Assembly: GCA_018882965.1 (NCBI GenBank)
Contig: VEQY01000007.1
Coordinates: forward strand, 20,570 to 84,569
Source: Mycobacterium sp.
Lineage (GTDB): Bacteria > Actinomycetota > Actinomycetes > Mycobacteriales > Mycobacteriaceae
Length of the DNA: 64,000 nucleotides
Direction of reading: 5' to 3'
In this document: in pieces, positions 56,708 through 64,000 of the stretch
Layout: each line of letters opens with the position of its first letter
Position numbering within the stretch: the stretch's first letter is position 1
The notes under the pieces: model-generated
What the model saw: only the letters and a program-made list of their open reading frames with translations
Told to the model about the DNA's origin: nothing
The model's database searches: none
Position numbers and translations under genes: made by a program

Positions 56708-58060
56708 GTGGCTCCCGATCTGGTGTCCCAGGTGATCAACTCCGCGCCGGGCTCGTTCCTGGCCAGACAACTCGGCGTGCCTGCACCCGAGCCGCTGCGC
56801 CGCTACCGGCCCGGGGATCCCCCGCTCGCGGGCTCGCTGCTGATCGGCGGCGACGGGCGGTTGGCCGAACCGGTGCGGGCCGCGCTGGCCGACGACTACG
56901 AGATCGTCGGCGACAACCTGGGCGGGCGCTGGGCGGACACCTTCGGCGGCCTGGTGTTCGACGCCACCGGTATCACCGAGCCCGCGGGCCTGCGCGTCCT
57001 GCACGACTTCTTCACACCGCTGCTGCGCAACCTCGGACCGTGTGCCCGCATCGTCGTGCTGGGCACCACGCCGCACCAGGCCGACACTGCGCACGCCCGG
57101 ATCGCCCAGCGCGCTCTGGAGGGGTTCACCCGCTCGCTGGGCAAGGAGCTGCGCCGCGGCGCGACCGTATCGCTGGTCTACGTGTCGCCCGACGCCAAGC
57201 CGGCCGCCACCGGATGCGAGTCGACGATGCGCTTCCTGCTGTCGGCGAAGTCCGCCTACGTCGACGGTCAGGTCTTCCACGTCGGCGCCGCCGACGCCGA
57301 CCCGCCCGCCGACTGGGACCGGCCGCTGGCCGGCCGGGTCGGCATCGTGACCGGGGCCGCTCGCGGCATCGGGGCGAGGATCGCCGAGGTGTTCGCCCGT
57401 GACGGCGCCCGGGTGATCGCGATCGACACCGACCAGGCCACCGAGGCGCTCTCGGCGACGGCGGATCGGGTGGGCGGCGAGGCGCTTGCTCTCGATGTCA
57501 CCGCCGAGGACGCCGTCGAGCGGATCACCGCGCATCTGCGTGAGCACCACGGGGGCCGCGCCGACATCCTGGTCAACAATGCCGGGATCACCCGCGACAA
57601 GCTGCTGGCGAACATGGACGCCGAGCGCTGGGACGCGGTGGTCGCCGTCAATCTGCTTGCACCGCTTCGGCTCACCGAGGGACTCGTCGGCAACGGCTGC
57701 ATTACCGGAAGCGGCCGGGTGATCGGACTGTCCTCGATGGCGGGCATCGCCGGCAACCGCGGCCAGACCAACTACGCGGCGACCAAGGCGGGGATGATCG
57801 GCCTCACCGAGGCGCTCGCGCCCGCGCTGGCCGAGCGCGGGGTGACCATCAACGCGGTGGCGCCGGGATTCATCGAGACCGCGATGACCGCGGCGATCCC
57901 GCTGGCGACCCGCGAGGTCGGCCGCCGGCTGAACTCGCTCTATCAGGCCGGCCTGCCCGTCGACGTCGCCGAGGCGGTGGCCTACTTCGCCAGCCCGGCA
58001 TCCGGCGCGGTGACCGGCAACGTCATCCGGGTCTGCGGCCAGGCCATGCTGGGGGCGTGA
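56708..58060 (+). CDS. fabG4: 3-oxoacyl-ACP/CoA reductase FabG4
   Basis: 450 aa high-MW Fab[48 protein letters not shown]. Confidence 0.95.
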   Translation: MAPDLVSQVINSAPGSFLARQLGVPAPEPLRRYRPGDPPLAGSLLIGGDGRLAEPVRAALADDYEIVGDNLGGRWADTFGGLVFDATGITEPAGLRVLHDFFTPLLRNLGPCARIVVLGTTPHQADTAHARIAQRALEGFTRSLGKELRRGATVSLVYVSPDAKPAATGCESTMRFLLSAKSAYVDGQVFHVGAADADPPADWDRPLAGRVGIVTGAARGIGARIAEVFARDGARVIAIDTDQATEALSATADRVGGEALALDVTAEDAVERITAHLREHHGGRADILVNNAGITRDKLLANMDAERWDAVVAVNLLAPLRLTEGLVGNGCITGSGRVIGLSSMAGIAGNRGQTNYAATKAGMIGLTEALAPALAERGVTINAVAPGFIETAMTAAIPLATREVGRRLNSLYQAGLPVDVAEAVAYFASPASGAVTGNVIRVCGQAMLGA

Positions 58061-58890
58061 TGGGGCTGGTGAGCCTGGCCCGCGCGGCAGTCGGAGGGTT
58101 GCCGTTCATCCCGCGCGGCGACCGGTTGCCCGACCGGGTCGTGCGCGTCACCCGGCCGATCGACCGGGCCCACGTCGCCGCCTACGCGGCGGTGACCGGC
58201 CTGCGCTACGCCGACGCCGTCCCGCTGACCTACCCGTTCGTGCTGACGTTCCCGACGGTCATGTCGCTGCTGGCCAGCTTCGACTTCCCGTTCCCGGCGA
58301 TGGGTGCGGTGCACACCGACAACCGGATCACCGCACTGCGGCCGATCACGGTCACCGACACCGTCAGCTTCACCACGCGCGCGGCGAATCTGCGCGAGCA
58401 CCGCCGGGGCATGCTGGCCGATGTGATCACCGAGATCAGCGTCGGCAACGAGCCGGCCTGGCAGCAGGTGTCGACCTACCTGCACCAGCAGCGCACCAGC
58501 CTGTCCGACGAGCCCAAGCCGCCACCGGCCAAGGGCCCCCGAATCGGAGCGCCCAACGCGGTGCTGCGGATCACCCCCGCTCAGATCCGCCGCTACGCGA
58601 CCATCAGCGGCGACAGCAACCCGATCCACACCAGCGGTATCGGAGCCAGGCTCTTCGGCTTCCCCACCACCATCGCGCACGGCATGTTCAGCGCGGCGGC
58701 GGTCCTGGCCAACGTCGAGGGACAGCTGCCCGAACAGGTCGAGTACTCGGTGCGGTTCGCCAAACCCGTGCTGCTTCCGGCCACGGCCGGGCTCTACATC
58801 GACCGGGTCGCCGACGGCTGGGATCTCACGCTGCGCAACGTCGCCAAGGGGTTTCCGCATCTGACCGCGGCGGTGCGGGTAGCCGGCTAG
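58057..58890 (+). CDS. htdX: Hotdog-fold 3-hydroxyacyl dehydratase HtdX
   Basis: [35 protein letters not shown] (R-hydratase motif); follows fabG4. Confidence 0.93.
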   Translation: MMGLVSLARAAVGGLPFIPRGDRLPDRVVRVTRPIDRAHVAAYAAVTGLRYADAVPLTYPFVLTFPTVMSLLASFDFPFPAMGAVHTDNRITALRPITVTDTVSFTTRAANLREHRRGMLADVITEISVGNEPAWQQVSTYLHQQRTSLSDEPKPPPAKGPRIGAPNAVLRITPAQIRRYATISGDSNPIHTSGIGARLFGFPTTIAHGMFSAAAVLANVEGQLPEQVEYSVRFAKPVLLPATAGLYIDRVADGWDLTLRNVAKGFPHLTAAVRVAG

Positions 58891-59519
58891 GACGACCCGG
58901 CCGGCTGGGCCGGCACTCCCTTCAGGCCGCGCCAGAACAGGTTGATCAGCAGGCTCGCCGATTCGTCGACGTCGGCGTCGCCGGCACTGACCCGGGCGGC
59001 CACCGCCTCGCCGGCACCGACGAGGGCGACCGCGGTCATGTGGAAATCGTTGTCGGGCAGCGGGTTACGGGTGCCGCTCTCCAGCAGCCGGGCGACCAGG
59101 TCGATGATCCGCTCGCGTCCCTCACGCACGGTGTGGGCGAAGGCCGCCGAGCTGGTTCCCTGGGTGTAGAGCACGATCCATGACGCCCGGTTCGCGTCGA
59201 TGTAGCTCAGCACCGACAGGATGGTGCGCCGCAACAGTTCGCGCGGACTCTGCCGCAGTGCATCCATGACGTCGATGTCGGCGCGGACCGCGTCGATGAA
59301 CCGGCTGAGCTCACGGCTCAGGCAGGCACCGAAGAGTTCCTCCTTGGACCCGTAATAGAGGTAGAGCATCGGCTTGGAGATCTGCGCCTGCGCGGCGATG
59401 GCGTCCATCGAGGTCTCGTGGTAGCCGTTGACCGAGAACATCTGCACGGCGGCGTCGAGCATCTGCTGCTCGCGGACCGCGCGCGGCAGTCGCTTGGTGC
59501 CCCCGGGCCCGCCGGCCAC
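58887..59519 (-). CDS. TetR/AcrR family regulator (Rv0238-like)
   Basis: REQQMLDAAVQMFSVNGYHETSMDAIAAQAQISKPMLYLYYGSKEELFGACL; GTG start 59519 inferred. Confidence 0.92.
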   Translation of the reverse strand: MAGGPGGTKRLPRAVREQQMLDAAVQMFSVNGYHETSMDAIAAQAQISKPMLYLYYGSKEELFGACLSRELSRFIDAVRADIDVMDALRQSPRELLRRTILSVLSYIDANRASWIVLYTQGTSSAAFAHTVREGRERIIDLVARLLESGTRNPLPDNDFHMTAVALVGAGEAVAARVSAGDADVDESASLLINLFWRGLKGVPAQPAGSS

Positions 59520-59521
59520 CG

Positions 59522-60724
59522 CTAACCGCCGCAGCGCCCGCTGGGACCCTTGAGGCCGGCCATCCGCAGCACCGATCCCTCCACACCCGCCATCGCCAGT
59601 TCGCCACCGGACACGGCCTGCTCCAACCGGTCGAGCACCGCCGGAACCTGATCGGTGGTCACCCACAGGGCGACGTCGTTGCCGGCCTGCAGGGCGCGCA
59701 GCACGGCCTCGGCCACGCCGTAGCGCCCGCTGATCGCGGCCATGCTGGACAGGTCATCGGTGAACACCGGGCCGTTGAACGCCGGCCCGCCGTAGCCGCC
59801 GCTGCGCAGCAGACCCACCGCGGCGGGGCTCAGGCTGGCCGGGGTGTTCCCGGTCAGGCCGGGCACCTCGATGTGACCCATCATGACCCCGACCGGCGGC
59901 TGACCGGCCAGCGTGCGGTAGGGCACCAGATCGGTGTTCTGCAGTTCGGCGATTGGCGGCGTGCTGACCGAGCCGGTGTGGGTGTCACCGGCTCCCTGGC
60001 CGTGGCCGGGGAAGTGCTTGAGCACCGGCAGCACGCCGGCGTCGCGCAGCCCGCGGGCGAATGCGCCCGCGTAGGCGGTCACCACGGCCGGGTCGGCGGA
60101 GAACGAGCGGTCGCCGATGACGGTGTCGGAACCCTGGCTGGAGACGTCGACCACCGGGGCGAAGTCGATGGTGATGCCCAGACCGCGCATCTGCCGGCCG
60201 CGGGCCAGCGCCAGTTGGTACACCTCGTCGGGGGTCTGGGTCTGCGCCAGGGTCCGCGCCGAGGGCGCGGGGCCGATCAGCGGCGACAGCCGGGCCACCC
60301 GGCCGCCCTCCTCGTCGACACTGACCGCCAGTGGCAGCGGGCCCAGGTTGGCGATGTCGTCCAGCGTGCCGTCGGACATCATCGTCAGATCGGTCCAGCT
60401 GCCGATGAAGATGCCGCCGACGTGATGGTCGCCCACCACCGCGCGCGCGTCGGCGCCGTTGCGCACGCCGACCATGAGCAACTGCGCGAGTTTGTCGCGG
60501 GTGGACATCGCGGCGAGCATCGCCGCGCCGTCGCCGCAGGCCGGTGGGGCCGGAGCGGCCGGCACCGGGACCGGGCCCGCCAGCGCGGCGGCGCTGTTCG
60601 CAGAGCCGGAAGCCATCGACACCGGCGCGGCGGGGGACTGGGACGCCGGCGACGAGCATCCCGTCACGGCCGCAAGAGCCACCAGGGAGACGATCGCCGG
60701 CAGGGTGAGCACTCGGTTGACCAC
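59522..60724 (-). CDS. lpqI: GH3 beta-N-acetylglucosaminidase lipoprotein LpqI
   Basis: Lipobox VTGCSS; KHFPGHGQGAGDTHTGSV, VFTDDLSSMAAI. Confidence 0.95.
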   Translation of the reverse strand: MVNRVLTLPAIVSLVALAAVTGCSSPASQSPAAPVSMASGSANSAAALAGPVPVPAAPAPPACGDGAAMLAAMSTRDKLAQLLMVGVRNGADARAVVGDHHVGGIFIGSWTDLTMMSDGTLDDIANLGPLPLAVSVDEEGGRVARLSPLIGPAPSARTLAQTQTPDEVYQLALARGRQMRGLGITIDFAPVVDVSSQGSDTVIGDRSFSADPAVVTAYAGAFARGLRDAGVLPVLKHFPGHGQGAGDTHTGSVSTPPIAELQNTDLVPYRTLAGQPPVGVMMGHIEVPGLTGNTPASLSPAAVGLLRSGGYGGPAFNGPVFTDDLSSMAAISGRYGVAEAVLRALQAGNDVALWVTTDQVPAVLDRLEQAVSGGELAMAGVEGSVLRMAGLKGPSGRCGG

Positions 60725-60857
60725 CCGCCCATGCTGTCATGAGCCCGACCGGGCTCCAACCTGGGTTCACCCCGGGTCGCTCCCGCCGTGCTAGTTTGAC
60801 CCGCAGCATCGCCGCAGTACAGCGTCCGATCCCCGCGCGTGTGAGGAGGGCTGACTC

Positions 60858-61031
60858 ATGACCCGGTTCGGGGTGCCCGCCGCCGCCAGCGTCGTGGTCG
60901 GCCTGCTGCTGGGGGCGGCCTCGGTGTTCGGGGTGAGCCTGATGATCCAGCAGGACACCAAGCCGGCGCTGCAGCCCGGCGATCCCGCGTCGTCGGTGCT
61001 CAACCGCGTCGAGTACGGCAACCGCGGCTAG
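60858..61031 (+). CDS. DUF2613-like small secreted/membrane protein (Rv0236A-like), 57 aa
   Basis: MTRFGVPAAASVVVGLLLGAASVFGVSLMIQQDTKPALQPGDPASSVLNRVEYGNRG*; absent from supplied ORF track because short. Confidence 0.88.
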   Translation: MTRFGVPAAASVVVGLLLGAASVFGVSLMIQQDTKPALQPGDPASSVLNRVEYGNRG

Positions 61032-61032
61032 C

Positions 61033-64000
61033 CTGAGCACTCCGCGCACCCCGCCCCTGTCCCGTCGCTGGCTCGCCGGCGTCGCCGCGGCAGCCCTGGT
61101 TCTGTGTTTCGCTCAGGCACCCGGGCTGACCGCCCCGGACACCAAACTCGACCTGACCGCCAACCCGGCCCGGTTCCTGGCGCGGGCGGCGAACCTGTGG
61201 AACAGCGACCTGCCGTTCGGGCAGGCGCAGAACCAGGCCTACGGCTATCTCTTCCCGCACGGCGCGTTCTTCCTGGCCGGCGATCAGCTCGGCGTGCCCG
61301 GCTGGGTGACCCAGCGGTTGTGGTGGGCGCTGCTGCTGACCGTCGGGTGCTGGGGGATGGTGCGGGTGGCCGAGGCGCTCGGGGTGGGCACCCGCACCTC
61401 CCGGCTGGTCGGCGCGGTCGCGTTCGCGCTGTGCCCGCGGGTGCTGACCACCGTCGGGTCGATCTCCTCGGAGACCTGGGCGATGATGCTCGCGCCGTGG
61501 GTGCTGCTGCCGGTGATCGAGGCGCTCGGGCCCGACCCGCGCCGCTCGCTGCGGGTCCTGGCCGCCCGCGCGGGTGTGGCGCTGGCACTCATGGGGGCGG
61601 TGAACGCCGCGGCCAGCCTGGCCGCGTGCCTGCCCGCAGTGCTCTGGTGGGCCTGCCATCGGCCCAACCGGGTGTGGTGGCGGTTCGCCGGATGGTGGGC
61701 GCTGGCCTCGGCACTGGCCGTCACGTGGTGGGCGCTGGCGCTCATCCAGCTCGGCCGGGTCAGTCCGCCGTTCCTGGACTTCATCGAATCCGCCGGGGTG
61801 ACCACGCAGTGGAACTCCCTGATCGAAGTGCTCCGGGGCACGTCGAGCTGGACGCCGTTCGTGGCGCCCAACGCCACCGCGGCGACGTCCCTGGTCACCC
61901 AGCCGGTGGCGGTGCTGGCCACCACGCTCGTCGCCGCCGGCGGGCTGGCGGGGCTCGCGCTGCGGTCGATGCCGGCCCGGGGCCGGCTGGTCGTCATGCT
62001 GCTCGCCGGCCTGGTGCTGATGACGGCGGGCTACGCCGGCGGACTGGGGTCGCCGCTGGCGCCGTACGTGCAGGCCTTCCTCGACGCCGCCGGCGCGCCG
62101 CTGCGCAACGTGCAGAAGCTGGAGCCGCTGATCCGCATCCCGGTGGCGCTGGGTGTGGCGCACCTGCTGGGCCGGATCCCGCTGCCGGGCAGCGCACCGC
62201 GGCCGGAGTGGGTGGCCGCCCTGGCCCGCCCCGAGCGGGACCGCCGGATGGCCGTGGGCATCGTGGTGCTGACGGCTCTGACCGTGGCCACCTCGCTGGC
62301 CTGGACCGGGCGGCTCACCCCGCCCGGCGCGTTCCACGCCCTGCCCGACTACTGGCGGCAGGCCGCCGACTGGCTCACCGAGCAGAACACCCGACCGGGG
62401 GCCGGGCCCGGGATCACCTTGAGGCCGGGCCGGGTGCTGGTGGTGCCGGGCGCGCCGTTCGCCACCCAGGTCTGGGGCAACACCCGCGACGAACCGCTGC
62501 AGGTGCTCGGGGAGTCGCCGTGGGGCGTGCGGGACTCCATCCCGCTGACCCCGCCGCAGACCATCCGGGCGCTGGACTCGGTGCAGCGGCTGCTGGCGGC
62601 GGGCCGGCCGTCGGCGGGCCTCGCCGAGACCCTCGGGCGGCAGGGCATCTCCTATGTCGTCGTGCGCAACGACCTCGACCCCGACACCTCCCGCTCGGCG
62701 CGGCCGCTGCTGGTGCACCGGGCGATCGAGGGATCACCCGGGCTGCGCAGGGTGGCCGAGTTCGGCGACCCGGTCGGGCCGGGCACCGTCGAGGGATTCA
62801 TCAGCGACAGCGGACTGCGCCCGCCCTTCCCCGCGGTGCAGATCTACCGGGTGGAGGTTCCGGGCGACCCCGGCGCGCCGTACCTGGCCGACGCAACCGA
62901 CATGGTCCGCGTGGTGGGCGGCCCGGAATCGCTGCTGCGCATCGCCGAACGACGACGCCTGCTCGGCCTGGCGCCACTCGGCCCGGCGCTGCTGGCCTCC
63001 GACGCGCGCCGGGCCGGCCTGTCGACGCCGCCGGGACGCGGACTGATCGTGACCGACACACCGGTGCAGCGCGAGACCGACTACGGACGGGTCGACGACC
63101 ACTCGTCGGCGGTCCGGGCGCCCGGCGACCGGCGCAACACCTTCAACCGGGTGCCGGACTACCCGGTGCCCGGGGCGCCGCTGGCCCATGGCCAGTGGTC
63201 GGGCGGCCGGCTGAGCGCGTCGAGTTCGTCGTCGGACGCCACCGCGCTGCCCAACGTGTCCCCCGCGAGCAGCCCGGTCGCCGCGATCGACTCCGACCCG
63301 AGCACCGCGTGGGTGTCCAACTCGCTGCAGTCGGCTATCGGCCAGTGGCTGCAGATCGACTTCGCCAGGCCGGTGACCAACGCGGTCCTGACCGTGACGC
63401 CCAGCGCGACCGCGGTCGGCGCGCAGGTGCGGCGGATCCAGGTGTCCACCGACAACGGCACCTCCACGCTCGGCTTCGAGCAGCCCGGCGTCCCGCTGAC
63501 CGTGGCGCTGCCGTACGGCGAGACCGCGTGGCTGCGCATCACCGCGGTCGGCACCGACGACGGCTCCTCGGGGGTGCAGTTCGGCATCACCGATCTGGCC
63601 GTGACGCAATACGACGCCTCGGGCTTCGCCCGCCCGGTCGATCTGCGCCACACCGTCGTGGTGCCCTCCCCCCCGGCCGGGTCGGCGGTCGCCGCCTGGG
63701 ATCTGGGATCGGAGCTGCTCGGCCGCGGCGGCTGCGCGGACTCCCCCGACGGTGTGCACTGCGCGGCCTCGATGGCGCTGGCCCCCGAGGAGCCGGTGAC
63801 GCTCAGCCGCACGCTCGCGGTGCCGGCCCCGACCGAGGTCGACGCGACGGTGTGGGTGCGCGCCCGGCAGGGTCCGCGGCTGGCCGAACTGATCGCCCAG
63901 CCAGGCGCGGCGACGGCGTCGGGGGACGCCGACCTGATCGACGTCGTGGGTTCGGCCTACGCCGGGGCCGACGGCGATCCACCCACCGCGTGGACCGCAC
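61033..64000 (+). CDS. aftD: Arabinofuranosyltransferase AftD (3' end beyond window)
   Basis: Frame 1 open to window end: DTKLDLTANPARFLARAANLWNSDLPFGQAQNQAYGYLFPHGAFF; polytopic N-half, C-terminal F5/8-like segment. Start apparently CTG. Confidence 0.92.
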   Translation, partial: MSTPRTPPLSRRWLAGVAAAALVLCFAQAPGLTAPDTKLDLTANPARFLARAANLWNSDLPFGQAQNQAYGYLFPHGAFFLAGDQLGVPGWVTQRLWWALLLTVGCWGMVRVAEALGVGTRTSRLVGAVAFALCPRVLTTVGSISSETWAMMLAPWVLLPVIEALGPDPRRSLRVLAARAGVALALMGAVNAAASLAACLPAVLWWACHRPNRVWWRFAGWWALASALAVTWWALALIQLGRVSPPFLDFIESAGVTTQWNSLIEVLRGTSSWTPFVAPNATAATSLVTQPVAVLATTLVAAGGLAGLALRSMPARGRLVVMLLAGLVLMTAGYAGGLGSPLAPYVQAFLDAAGAPLRNVQKLEPLIRIPVALGVAHLLGRIPLPGSAPRPEWVAALARPERDRRMAVGIVVLTALTVATSLAWTGRLTPPGAFHALPDYWRQAADWLTEQNTRPGAGPGITLRPGRVLVVPGAPFATQVWGNTRDEPLQVLGESPWGVRDSIPLTPPQTIRALDSVQRLLAAGRPSAGLAETLGRQGISYVVVRNDLDPDTSRSARPLLVHRAIEGSPGLRRVAEFGDPVGPGTVEGFISDSGLRPPFPAVQIYRVEVPGDPGAPYLADATDMVRVVGGPESLLRIAERRRLLGLAPLGPALLASDARRAGLSTPPGRGLIVTDTPVQRETDYGRVDDHSSAVRAPGDRRNTFNRVPDYPVPGAPLAHGQWSGGRLSASSSSSDATALPNVSPASSPVAAIDSDPSTAWVSNSLQSAIGQWLQIDFARPVTNAVLTVTPSATAVGAQVRRIQVSTDNGTSTLGFEQPGVPLTVALPYGETAWLRITAVGTDDGSSGVQFGITDLAVTQYDASGFARPVDLRHTVVVPSPPAGSAVAAWDLGSELLGRGGCADSPDGVHCAASMALAPEEPVTLSRTLAVPAPTEVDATVWVRARQGPRLAELIAQPGAATASGDADLIDVVGSAYAGADGDPPTAWTA

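Noticed and set aside
55648-57402. 584-aa plus-strand ORF spanning fadA2 and the fabG4 start
   Set aside because: Shadow ORF crossing two well-supported genes and their promoter.
61000-62718. 572-aa minus-strand ORF opposite aftD
   Set aside because: Shadow ORF (Arg/Gln/Gly/His-rich); AftD conservation is on the plus strand.

Overview
64-kb chromosomal window from a high-GC mycobacterium (Mycolicibacterium-like by gene content and codon bias; species not determined). Two conserved core blocks are recognisable. One (about 20.5-30.6 kb) is etfD/Rv0338c-like, aspC, YibE/F, rmlA, dcd and tRNA-Gly(CCC). The other (about 52.3-64 kb) is fadE5, fadA2, fabG4, htdX, tetR, lpqI, a DUF2613 micro-protein and aftD (cut by the window end). 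Around and between them is accessory material: a PhoX-family phosphatase, a large PLP decarboxylase, secreted modular hydrolases, a two-phosphoesterase fusion, a chagasin-like inhibitor, two membrane-tethered ASKHA-like proteins with Thr-rich tails, two PE-PPE-fold hydrolases, DsbB/DUF5993, GH16, an L,D-transpeptidase, and a Mas-like KS-AT-DH-ER-KR-ACP PKS with an MFS transporter and a DUF2236 enzyme. The strongest non-gene signals are: (1) a 25-bp fadA2/fabG4 divergent region that is itself an inverted repeat with two back-to-back leaderless promoters; (2) a 16-bp palindrome shared by the etfD and fadE5 upstream regions; (3) a ladder of 4-codon stop/restart mini-ORFs made by an 11-bp tandem repeat, plus a similar leaderless uORF 1 kb downstream; (4) an aftD reading frame with no ATG/GTG/TTG start; (5) a shared N-terminal Ig-like module on two unrelated secreted enzymes. 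No CRISPR array, IS element, rRNA or prophage was seen. All family calls are by eye from motifs; no database search was run.
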